Source of the DNA: Aegilops tauschii subsp. strangulata
Lineage: Eukaryota; Streptophyta; Magnoliopsida; Poales; Poaceae
Length of the DNA stretch: 64,000 nucleotides
NCBI RefSeq assembly: GCF_002575655.3
Contig: NC_053040.3
Location: forward strand, 354,025,267-354,089,266
Reading direction: 5' to 3'
The position numbers were made by a program, and so were the translations under genes. Within the stretch, counting starts at the first letter, position 1, and each line of letters opens with the position of its first letter. The notes under the pieces were generated by a model that was not told where the DNA came from, ran no database searches, and was given only the letters and a program-made list of their open reading frames with translations. This document shows positions 45,790 through 56,484 of this stretch, piece after piece.

Positions 45790-47175
45790 TGATAACCCAC
45801 AAGTATAGGGGATCGCAACAGTTTTCGAGGGTAGAGTATTCAACCCAAATTTATTGATTCGACACAAGGGGAGCCAAAGAATATTCTCAAGTATTAGCAG
45901 TTGAGTTGTCAATTCAACCACACCTGGATAACTTAATATCTGCAGCAAAGTATTTAGTAGCAAAGTAGTATGGAAGTAACGGTAACAGTAGCAAAAGTAA
46001 TATTTTTGGGTTTTGTAGTGATTGTAACAATAGCAACAGAAAAGTAAATAAGCGAAGAACAATATGTGAAAAGCTCATAGGCATTGGATCGGTGATAGAG
46101 AATTATGCTGGATGCGGTTCATCATGTAACAGTCATAACATAGGGTGGCACAGAACTAGCTCCAATTCATCAATGTAATGTAGGCATGTATTCCGAATAT
46201 AGTCATACATGCTTATGGAAAAGAACTTGCATGACATCTTTTGTCCTACCCTCCCGTGGCAGCGAGGTCCTAGCGGAAACTAAGGGATATTAAGGCCTCC
46301 TTTTAATAGAGTACCGGACCAAAGCATTAACACATAGTGAATACATGAACTCGTCAAACTATGGTCATCACCGGGAGTGGTCCCGATTATTGTCACTTCG
46401 GGGTTGCCGGATCATAACACATAGTAGGTGACTATACACTTGCAAGATAGGATCAAGAACTCACATATATTCATGAAAACATAATAGGTTCAGATCTGAA
46501 ATCATGGCACTCGGGCCCTAGTGACAAGCATTAAGCATAGCAAAGTCATAGCAACATCAATCTCAGAACATAGGTGATACTAGGGATCAAACCCTAACAA
46601 AACTAACTCGATTACATGATAAATCTCATCCAACCCATCACCGTCCAGCAAATCTACGATGGAATTACTCACGCACGGCGGTGAGCATCATGAAATTGGT
46701 GATGGAGGATGGTTGATGATGACGACTGCGACAGATTCCCCTCTCCGGAGCCCCGAACGGACTCCAGATCAGCCCTCCCGAGAGAGTTTAGGGCTTGGCG
46801 GCGGCTCCGTATCGTAAAACGCGATGAATCTTTCTCTCTGATTTTTTTCTCCCCGAACACGAATATATGGAGTTGGAGTTGAGGTCGGTGGAGCTCCAGG
46901 GGGCCCACGAGGCAGGGGGCGCGCCCCCCACCCTCGTGGCAAGGGTGTGGGCCCCTGGACTTGATTCTTTCGCCAGTATTTTTAATATTTTCCAAAAATA
47001 AGTTCCGTGGAGTTTCAAGTCATTCCGAGAACTTTTGTTTCTGCACATAAATAACACCATGGCAATTCTGCTGAAAACAGCGTCAGTCCGGGTTAGTTCC
47101 ATTCAAATCATGCAAGTTAGAGTCCAAAACAAGGGCAAAAGTGTTTGGAAAAGTAGATACGACGGAGACGTATCA
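45790..47175 (-). repeat. 5' LTR of element B
   Basis: On the plus strand it opens TGATAACCCACAAG and closes GGAGACGTATCA, 1386 bp, with both ends intact. Confidence 0.93.
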
Positions 47176-47180
47176 GGCAA

Positions 47181-49939
47181 CCCAATTTTGTTTTTGTTAT
47201 TGCTTTTTAGGTCCTGTTTTGCTTTGAATAAATCATCTAGCCTCTGGTTAGATGTGGTTTTGTGTTTAATTTAGTGTTTGTACCAAGTAAGACCTATGGG
47301 ATAGCCTACGATGATAGTTAATTTGATCTTGCTGAAAAACAGAAGCTTTGCGCTCATGAAAACAATTCTTATTTTTAGCGGAGCGTGCTTTTTAGTTGAT
47401 TCTTTTTGCAGAAGATTAATAAAGAAATTATCTAGGACGTCCTATTTTCTCAGAAGTTTTAGAGTTACAGAAGTATTCGAACTATCCAGATTTCTACAGA
47501 TTGTTCTGTTTTTGACAGATTCTGATTTTCGCGTGTTGTTTGCTTATTTTGATGCATCTATGGCTAGTATCAGGGGGTATGAACCATGGAAAAGTTGGAA
47601 TACAGTAGATATTACACAAATATAAATAAAGAATGAGTTCACAACAGTACCTAAAGTGGTGATTTATTTTCTTATACTAACGGAGCTTACGAGATTTCCT
47701 GTTAAGTTTTGTGTTGTGAAGTTTTCAAGTTTTGGGTAAGGATTTGATGGACTATGGAATAAGGAGTGGCAAGAGCCTAAGCTTGGGATGCACAAGGCAC
47801 CCCAAGGTAATATTCAAGGATGTCAACAAGCCTAAGCTTCGGGATGCCCCGGGAAGGCATCCCCTCTTTCGTCTTCGTCTATCGGTAACTTTACTTGATG
47901 CTATATTTTTATTCACCACATGATATGTGTTTTGCATGGAGCGTCTTGTATGATTTGAGTCTTTGCTTTTTAGTTTGCCACAATCATCCTTGCTGTACAC
48001 AATTTTTGAGAGAGACACACATGAATCATGATTTAGTAGAATTGCTCTATGTGCTTCACTTATATCTTTTGAGCTAGGAAAATTTGCTCTAGTGCTTCAC
48101 TTATATCTTTTTAGAGCATGGTGGTGGTTTTATTTTATAGAAATTGATGAACTCTCGTACTTCACTTATATTATTTTGAGAGTCTCTAAACGGCATGATA
48201 ATTTTCTTTGGTTGTAAAATTAGTCATCATATGATAGGCATCCAAGAGGGATATAATAAAAACTTTCATATATAGTGCATTGAATACTATGAGAAGTTTG
48301 ATTCTTTATGATTGTTTTGACACATGAGGATGGTGATATTAGATTCATGCTAGTAAGTAGTTGTTAATTTGAGAAATACTTGTGTTAAAGTTTGTGAGTC
48401 CCGTAGCATGCACGTATGGTGAAAAGTTATGTGATGAAGTCGGAGCATGATCTATTTTTTGATTGTCTTCCTTATGAGTGGCGGTTAGGGACGAGCAATG
48501 GTCTTTTCCTACCAATCTATCCCCCTAGGAGCATGCACGTAGTACTTTGTTTCGATGACTAATAGATTTTTGCAATAAGTATGTGAGTTCTTTATGACTA
48601 ATGTTGAGTCCATGGATTATACGCACTCTCACCTCTCCGCCATCGCTAGCCTCTCTTGTACCGCGCAACTTTCGCCGGTACCATAAACCCACCACATATC
48701 CTTCCTCAAAACAGCCACCACACCTACCAATTATGGCATTTCCATAGCCATTCCGAGATATATTGCCATGCAACTTTCCACCGTTCCGTTTATTATGACA
48801 CACTTCATCATTGTCATATTGCTTTGCATGATCATGTAGTTGACATCGTACTTGTGGCAAAGCCATCGTTCATCATATATTTTTTATACATGTCACTCTT
48901 GATTCATTGCACATCTCGGTACACCGCTGGAGGCATACACATAGAGTCATATTTTGTTCTAAGTATCGAGTTGTAATTCTTGAGTTGTAAGTAAAAAAAA
49001 GTGTGATGATCTTCATTATTAGAGCATTGTCCCATGTGAGGAAAGGATGATGGAGACTATGATTCCCCCACAAGTTGGGATGAGACTCCGGACGAAAAAA
49101 AGAGGCCAAAAAATGAGAGAAGGCTCAAATAAAAAAATGAGAGAAAAGAGAGAAGGGACAATGTTACTATCCTTTTTTACCACACTTGTGCTTCAAAGTA
49201 GCACCATGATCTTCATGATAGAGACTCTCATATGATATCACTTTGATATACTAGTGGGAATTTTTCATTATAGAACTTGGCTTTTATATTCCAATGATGG
49301 GCTTCCTCAAATTGCCCTAGGTCTTCGTGAGCAAGCAAGTTGGATGCACACCCACTTAGTTTGTTTTTGAGCTTTCATAAACTTATAGCTCTAGTGCATC
49401 TATTGCATGGAAATCCCTACTCACTCACATTGATATCTATATTGGGCATCTCCATAGCCCGTTGATACGCCTAGTTGATGTGAGACTATCTCCTTCTTTT
49501 ATGTCTTCTCCACAACCACCGTCTATTCCACCTATAGTGCTATGTCCATGTCTCATGCTCATGTATTGCGTGAAAGTTGAAAAAAGTTTGAGAACATCAA
49601 AAGTATGAAACAATTGCTTGGCTTGTCATCGGGGTTGTACATGATTTAAATATTTTGTGTGATGAAGATGGAGCATAGCCAGACTATATGATTTTGTAGG
49701 GATAAGCTTTCTTTGGCCATGTTATTTTGAGAAGACATAATTATTTTGTTAGTATGCTTGAAGTATTATTGTTTTTATGTCAATATGAAACTTTTGTTTT
49801 GAATCTTACGAATTTGAACATTCATGCCACAATAAAGAGAATTACATGGATAAATATGTTAGGTAGCATTCCGCATCAAAAAATCTGTTTTTATCATTTA
49901 CCTACTCGAGGATGAGTAGGAATTAAGCTTGGGGATGCT
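47181..49939 (+). other. 3' non-coding region of element A
   Basis: About 2.8 kb between the B insertion and the 3' LTR. Frames are short and none shows a domain. A tandem-like GTGCTTCACTTATATCTTTTG motif recurs near 48051, 48092 and 48158. Part of the region is repeated in reverse in element C (63146-64000). It ends in the purine tract AAGCTTGGGGATGCT (49925-49939). Confidence 0.8.
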
Positions 49940-51540
49940 TGATACGTCTCCAATGTATCTATAATTTTGTATTGTTCTGTTCTATTATATTATCTGTTTT
50001 GGATGTTTTATATGCATTAATATGCTATTTTATATGATTTTTGGGACTAACTATTAACCTAGAGCCCAATACCAGTTTCTGTTTTTTCCTTGTTTTAGAG
50101 TTTCGCAGAAAAGGAATACAAAATGGAGTCCAAACGGAATAAAAGTTTCGCCATGATTTTTCTTGGACCAGAAGACACCCAGGAGACTTGGAGTACAAGT
50201 CAGAGGAGCCGCGAAGCGGTCACAAGGGTGGAGGGCGCGCCCAGGGGGTGGGGCGCCCCCTCCCCCAACCTTGTGGGCCCCTCGTAGCCCCTCTGACCTA
50301 ATTCTTTCGCCTATATATACTCTTATACCCCAAAAACATCCAGGGGAGCCACGAAACCACTTTTCCACCGCCGCAACCTTCTATACCCGTGAGATCCCAT
50401 CTTGGGGTCTTTTCCGGCATCCTGCCAGAGGGGGAATCGATCACGGAGGGCTTCTACATCAACACCATTGCCTCTCCGATGATGCATGAGTAGTTTACTT
50501 CAGACCTCCGGTTCCATAGCTAGTAGCTAGATGGCTTCTTCTCTCTCTTTGATTCTCAATACAAAGTTCTCCTCGATGTTCTGGGAGATCTATTAGATGT
50601 AATACTCTTTTGCGGTGTGTTTGCCGAGATCCGATGAATTGTGGATTTATGATAAGTTTATCTATGAATATTATTTGAATCTCCTATGAATTCTTATATG
50701 CATGGCTTGATATCTTTGCAAGTCTCTTCGAACTATCGATTTGGTTTGGCCAACTAGATTTGTTTTTCTTGCAATGGCAGAAGTGCTTAGCTTTGGGTTC
50801 AATCTTGCAGTGTCCTTTCCCAGTGACAGTAGGGGCAGCAAGGCACGTATTGTATTGTTGCCATCGAGGATAAAAAGATGGGATTTTCATCATATTTCTT
50901 GAGTTAATTCCTCTACATCATGTCATCTTGCCTAATGCGTTACTCTGTTCTTTATGAACTTAATACTCTAGATGCATGCTGGATAGCGGTCGATGTGTGG
51001 AGTAATAGTAGTAGATGCAGAATCGTTTCGGTCTACTTGACACGAACGTGATGCCTATATTCATGATCATTGCCTTAGATATCGTCATAACTAGGCGCTT
51101 TTCTATCAATTGCTTGGCAGTAATTTGTTTACCCACCGTAATAATTTCTATCTTGAGAGAAGCCTCTAGTGAAAGCTATGGCCCCCGGGTCTATTTTACA
51201 TCATATTAATTTCCCGTCAACTTGCCAATTTCTGTCGCCGTTCCCTTATTTTGCAATCTTTACTTTCCGTTCCATAAACCAAAAATACCAAAAATATTAC
51301 TTTACCATTTATCCATCTCTATCAGATCTCACTTTGCGAATAACCGTGAAGGGATTGACAACCCTTTGTCGCGTTGGTTGCAAGTTGGTGTTTGTTTGTG
51401 CAGGTATTCAGTGGCTCGTTGCGTAGTCTCCTACTGGATTGATACCTTGGTTCTCAAAACTGAGGGAAATACTTCTGCCCCTTTGCTGCATCACCCATTC
51501 CTCTTCAAGGGAAAAACCAACGCAAGCTCAAGAGGTAGCA
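49940..51540 (+). repeat. 3' LTR of element A
   Basis: It starts TGATACGTCTCCAATG and ends CAAGAGGTAGCA, 1601 bp, followed by the AGCTA duplication. Confidence 0.93.
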
Positions 51541-51545
51541 AGCTA

Positions 51546-52223
51546 CAAAGCGAGCTATTGATCTATGACATAGATATGCAAATACAATCAGGACTAAGTT
51601 CATGATAAATTAAGTTCAATGAATCAAATTACTAATGAACTCCCACTTAAATCAACATCCCTCAAGTTATTTAAGTGATACATGATCCATATCAACTAAC
51701 CCATGTCCGATCATCACATGAGATGGAGTAGTCATCAATGATGAACATCTCTATGTTGATCATATCTACTATATGACTCATGTTCGACCATTCAGTTTCC
51801 AGTGTTCCGAGGTCATCTCTGTACATGCTAGGCTCATCAAGTTTAACCCAAGTATTCTGCATGTGTAAAACTGTCTTACACCCGTTGTATGTGAATGTAG
51901 AGTCTATCACACCCGATCATCAAGTGGTGTCTCGAAATGAAGAACTGTAGCAACGGTACATACTCAGGGAGAACACTTATACCTTGAAATTTAGTGATGG
52001 GATCATCTTATAATGCTAGCGCTGTTCTAAGCAAAATAAGATGCATAAAAGATAAACATCACATGCAATCAAAATATGTGACATGATATGGCCATCATCA
52101 TCTTATGCTTTTGATCTCCATCTCCAAAGCATCGTCATGATCTCCATCGTCACCGGCTCGACACCTTGATCTCCATCGTTGTGTCATGGTCGTCTCGCCA
52201 ACTATTGCTTCTACAACTATCAC
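51546..52223 (-). other. Copia leader and start of gag, right of element A
   Basis: This continues the Copia element past the insertion in gag. Only the first few gag codons could lie here; the rest is leader. No gene is seen. Confidence 0.7.
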
Positions 52224-53109
52224 TGTCGGCGTCCTGGGAAGGGGGGTACCCAAACTTGCCTGCCTGCGGCCTACGGCATGGCTCCATCGATGGCCTGGTA
52301 CGGCCCAGCTTCAGCATCGACAACTCAAGACCCTCGCGAGGGGCCAAACCTCGCGAGGCGGATGACCCCAAGACCTCCACGAGGGGCGGCCTCCCTAGGG
52401 TGGCTCCCGGAGAGCGAAGATCTCAATGCAAGGCTCACCTCGTGAGTTCCAGATGACGTGAGCCATGATGACCAAGGCTAGGCGGGCGCCAGCGGGAGCA
52501 GTGTACCAGTTTCCTCTTTGGTGCTATGGAGGCAAGCGCAGGCGCGGAGTCCCGAGGAATCAGGCAAAGGTTTCCATTCCAGTGCAACAAGTACAAGACT
52601 GCCAGGACGGCAGGCCGGAGGTCACCGCCGAGCCCACCACGGCGTCATGACCGGAGGCTTTTCCAGGCGAAGACTAATTTTGTCAGGATATCATGTACTA
52701 GTTGTCCCCCTTCGAATTTGGCCGTTGTGGGATCCCTTCCCGCCTACATTTGGGAAGAGGACCAAGGCCACTATAAATAGGACTTAGCCTCCACCATAGA
52801 AGGGGATCGGATCCATTCCACCCTAACATCCACCAGCTCACCCGAGCCCAAGAACACCTCTCCTTCGGAGGTTGTTTGCCACTGTACTAGTTCATCCTCA
52901 GCCCCTCGAGGCCAATCCACCACAAAGTAGGAGTAGGGTATTACACCGCAAGGTGGCCTGAACCTGGGTAAACTGTTGTGTCTCTTTTCCATTCAGTTCG
53001 TCGAGCTAGGCCGTGAGATTAGCGAGCAGGCAGACTGGGGAGGATGAGTTCTTCGCACGCACCCCAGAGTTCAAACCTCTCAAGGGTCTGCGGAACCCGA
53101 AATCCGACA
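52224..53109 (+). mobile_element. Solo Gypsy LTR in the Copia leader
   Basis: It starts TGTCGGCGTCCTGG and ends AAATCCGACA, 886 bp. Flanks are ATCAC and ATCGC, four of five alike. TATA box CTATAAATAG at 52771-52780, then AGTAGGGTATTACACC and CCTGAACCTGGG near the 3' end, as in other Gypsy LTRs here. An inverted repeat CCTCGCGAGG occurs twice near 52333 and 52351. No internal region or partner LTR is present. Confidence 0.88.
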
Positions 53110-53671
53110 ATCGCTAACGCATAGTTATAAAGTAAAGCAATTACATGGCGTTTGCATTTCATACAATAAAGAGACAACCATAAGGCTCCTGTCGGTTGCC
53201 GATAACTTTTACAAAACATGATCATCTCATACAATAACGTATATCTCATCATGTCTTGACCATATCACATCACAACATGCCCTGCAAAAACAAGTTAGAC
53301 GTCATCTACTTTGTTGTTGCAAGTTTTACGTGGCTGCTACGGGATTCTAGCAAGAACCGTTCTTACCTACGCATCAAAACCACAATGGTGATTTATCAAT
53401 TTTGTTGTTTTAACCTTCAACCAGGATCGGCAGCAGTCAAATTCGATTCAACTAAAGTAGGAGAAACAAACACCCGCCACCCACCTTTATGCAAAACCGG
53501 TTGCATGTCTGTCGGTGGAACCGGTCTCGTGAATGTGGTCATGTAAGGTTAGTCCGGACCGCTTCATCCAACAATACCGCTGAATCAAAATAAGACATTG
53601 GTGGTAAGCAGTATGGTGATCACCGCCCACAACTCTTTGTGTTCTACTCGTGCATATCATCTACGCATAGA
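53110..53671 (-). other. Copia leader, right part
   Basis: The Copia 5' untranslated leader resumes after the solo LTR. No gene is seen in these 560 bases. Confidence 0.7.
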
Positions 53672-53687
53672 CCTGGCTCAGATGCCA
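53672..53687 (-). other. Primer binding site of the Copia element
   Basis: On the minus strand TGGCATCTGAGCCAGG lies one base inside the LTR. It fits the initiator tRNA-Met site TGGTATCAGAGC of Copia elements with two changes. Confidence 0.8.
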
Positions 53688-53688
53688 C

Positions 53689-55422
53689 TGTTGGTAAACG
53701 TAGCATGCAATTTCAAAAAATTTACCTACGCTCACGCAAGATCTATCTAGGAGATGCATAGCAACGAGGGGGAGAGTGTGTCTACGTACCCTCGTAGACC
53801 GAAAGCAGAAGTGTTTGACAACGCGGTTGATGTAGTCGAACTTCTTCTAGCTCCGACTGATCAAGTACCGAACACACGGCACCTCCGAGTTCTGCACACG
53901 TTCAGCTTAGTGACGTCCCTCGCCTTCTTGATCCAACAAGATGTCGAGGTAGTAGATGAGTTCCGTCAGCACGACGGTGTGGTGACGGTGATGGTGAAGT
54001 GATCCTCGCAGGGCTTCGCCTAAGCACCACGAAGATATGACCGAAGATGTAAACTGTGGAGGGGGGCTTCGCACACGGCTAGGCAATTGTCTAGTCTGTG
54101 CTAGCCCCCCCCCCCCACATATATATATATATAGGTGGCGCAGAATCCTATTTCGGGCCTTCCTATGGCCGGCGCCCCCCTTTCCATATCTGCCGGAGGG
54201 GGAAGGAAAGATATGGGACGGCTAAGAAGGAGAAGGAAAGAGGGGAAGGGAAAGGAAAAAGAGGGAATAGGATTCCCCCTTCCTTCCCTCTCCCCCTCTG
54301 GGGGTGCACCAGCCCCTTGTGGCTCGTGCGTTTCCCCTCTTGGCCCATAAGGCCCATATCTTTTGCCGGGGGTGTCCGGACCCCTTCCGGTGACCCGATA
54401 TGTACCCGGTACCCTCCCGAACACTTCCGGTGCCCGAATACAATCGTCCTATATATCAATCTTTACCTCTCGACCATTTCGAGACTCCTAGTCATGTCCA
54501 TGATCTCATCTGGGACTCCGAACAACATTCGGTCACTAAATCACATAACTCATATAATACATATTGTCATCGAACGTTAAGCGTGCGGATCCTACGGGTT
54601 CGAGAACTATGTAGACATGACCGAGACACCTCTCCAGTCAATAACCAATAGCAGAACCTGGATGCTCATATTGGCTCCTACATATTCTACGAAGATCTTT
54701 ATCGGTCGAGCCGTACTGACAACATACGTTATTCCCTTTGTCTATCGGTATGTTACTTGCCCGAGATTCGATCGTAGGTATCTGCATACCTAGTTCAATC
54801 TCGTTATCGGCAAGTCTCTTTACTTGTTCCATAATACATCATCCTGCAACTAACTCATTAGTCACTTTGCTTGCAAAGCTTCTTATGATGTGCATTAACG
54901 AGAGGGCCCAGAGATACCTCTCCGAAACTCGGAGTGACAAATCCTAATCTTGATCTATGCCAACCCAACAAACACCTTCGGAGATACCTGTAGAGCATCT
55001 TTATAATCACCCAGTTACGTTGTGATGTTTGATAGAACATAAGGCATTCCTCCGGTATCCGGGAGTTGCATAATCTCATAGTCGAAGGAATATGTATTTG
55101 ACATGAAGAAAGCAATAGCAATAAAACTGAACGATCATAATGCTAAGCTAACGAATGTGTCTTGTCCATCACATCATTCTCCTAATGATGTGATCCCATT
55201 ATCAAATGACAACACATGTCCATGGTTAGGAAACCTTATACATCTTTGATTAACGAGCTAGTCTAGTAGAGGCTTACTAGGGACACGGTGTTTGTTCATG
55301 TATTCACACATGTATTTAAGTTTCCGATCGATACAATTCTAGCATGAATAATAAACCTTTATCATGAATAAGGAAATATAAAATAACAACTTTATTATTG
55401 CCTCTAGGGCATATTTCCTTCA
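53689..55422 (-). repeat. 5' LTR of the Copia element
   Basis: It is 1734 bp and aligns with 28096-29876. It has a C-run followed by (AT)n at 54104-54134, more expanded in AT than the other copy. Confidence 0.92.
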
Positions 55423-55617
55423 CCTAGTTGGTCCACAGTCCATGGGTCGAGCTTATGCCCCACCGTACTCACAAGGAAGGACTCCGGTAGCCTCGCACTT
55501 CAACGTGATCAAGATGGGCTCTGCTGAAGACTTGATGTGTACTCTAAGCAAAGCATTGGTCGCCGGCATATTTATCCTTAGTTGGGCAACTGACCATGTG
55601 TAACCCTAGGTACCCCC
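55423..55617 (+). repeat. Continuation of Gypsy LTR Y
   Basis: After the Copia element, TTGGTCCACAGTCCATGGG and GCTTATGCCC continue a GC-balanced Gypsy LTR to ...GTAACCCTAGGTACCCC. It ends where Athila element C begins at 55618. The join to 28059-28095 is inferred from the target duplication. Confidence 0.6.
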
Positions 55618-55975
55618 TGCTACTTCTTGAGCTTGTGTTGGTTTTTCCCTTGAAGAGGAAAGGGTGATGCAGCAAAGTAGAGATAAGTATTTCCCTCAGT
55701 TAGATAACCAAGGTGTCAATCTAGTAGGAGGCACAAGCAAGTCTCCAATCTATGCACCTACACAAACAATCAAACACTTGCACCCAACGCGATTAAGGGG
55801 TTGTCAATCCCTTCACAGTCAATTGCAATGGCGAGATCTGATAGAGATAAATATAAAAGATTACTAAAACCTAAAATAAAATAAAAGTAAATAAATTGTG
55901 GCAAGGTATTTTTGGGTTTTTTTGGTTTATAGATCTAAAAATATACAGTGGAAAATAGACCCGGGTGAGGGAGTC
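55618..55975 (-). repeat. Athila element C, 3' LTR, first segment
   Basis: On the plus strand TGCTACTTCTTGAGC starts a reverse copy of the last part of the A-type LTR (GGTTTTTCCCTTGAAGAGG, GTATTTCCCTCAG, AGATCTGATAGAGAT). It is cut at 55975 by a Fatima-like element and resumes near 60526. Confidence 0.82.
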
Positions 55976-56437
55976 CTAGTTTAGGGGGTCCCCGGGCATC
56001 CGGGCTATGCGATATGGGCTGGACTGATGGGCTGTGAAGATACAAGATAGAAGGCCTTCCCCCATGTTCGGATGGGACTCTCCTTTGCGTGGATGGCAAG
56101 CTTGGTGTTTGGATATGAAGATTCCTTTCTCTGTAAACCGACTCTGTACAACCCTAGGCCCCTCCGGTGTCTATATAAACCGGAGGGTTTAGTCCATAGA
56201 GGCAATCACAATCATACAGGCTAGACATCTACGGTTTAGCCATTACGATCTCGAGGTAGATCAACTCTTGTAACCCCTATACTCATCAAAGTCAATCAAG
56301 CAGGAAGTAGGGTATTACCTCCATTAAGAGGGCCCGAACCCGGGTAAACATCGTGTCCCCTGCCTCCTGTTACCTTCGATCCTCAGACGCACAGTTCAGG
56401 ACCCCCTACCCGAGATCGGCCGGTTTTTACACCGACA
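55976..56437 (+). repeat. 5' LTR of the Fatima-like element
   Basis: It starts TGAGGGAGTCCTAG and ends ACACCGACA, 462 bp. TATA box CTATATAAAC at 56171-56180. The 3' part has AGTAGGGTATTACC and GCCCGAACCCGGG. The opening resembles the wheat Fatima LTR as I recall it. Confidence 0.75.
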
Positions 56438-56484
56438 TTGGTGCTTTCATTTAGAGTTCCTCTGTGTTGACGACGGAAGGATCG

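Larger units (their letters stand above)
37704..47175 (-). mobile_element. Complete Athila-lineage element B, 9.5 kb, youngest insertion of the nest
   Basis: LTRs at 37704-39088 and 45790-47175 are flanked by GGCAA (37699-37703 and 47176-47180). The LTRs show about eight differences in the first 370 bases by eye, the least divergence in the window. The minus-strand order is 5' LTR, tRNA-Asp-like primer site, gag-protease, spacer, env-position ORF, 3' non-coding region, polypurine tract, 3' LTR. Reverse transcriptase, RNase H and integrase are missing, so the element is non-autonomous. Confidence 0.93.
33680..51540 (+). mobile_element. Athila-lineage element A (Sabrina/WHAM-type) with nested B
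   Basis: LTRs at 33680-35255 and 49940-51540 are flanked by AGCTA on both sides (33675-33679 and 51541-51545). The order is LTR, primer site, gag, protease, short spacer, long non-coding 3' region, LTR. No reverse transcriptase or integrase is present even after element B is removed, so it must have moved with enzymes from another element. Without B it is about 8.4 kb. Confidence 0.92.
28096..55422 (-). mobile_element. BARE/Angela-type Copia element with nested insertions
   Basis: Two LTRs of about 1.75 kb bound the element: on the plus strand they open TGTTGGGAAACG or TGTTGGTAAACG and close ATTTCCTTCA. Flanking bases are CTTAG (28091-28095) and CCTAG (55423-55427), four of five alike. The minus-strand order is 5' LTR, tRNA-iMet-like primer site, leader, gag, protease, integrase, reverse transcriptase, 3' LTR, as in Copia. 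LTRs differ at about 12 places in the first 200 bases by eye. Athila element A splits gag at 33679/51541 and a solo LTR splits the leader at 52224. Removing the inserts leaves about 8.6 kb, normal for Angela/BARE. Confidence 0.92.

Noticed and set aside
52166..52787. Several ORFs of 60-96 codons suggesting a gene
   Set aside because: They all lie in the solo LTR at 52224-53109, which has clear TG...CA ends and flanking duplications.
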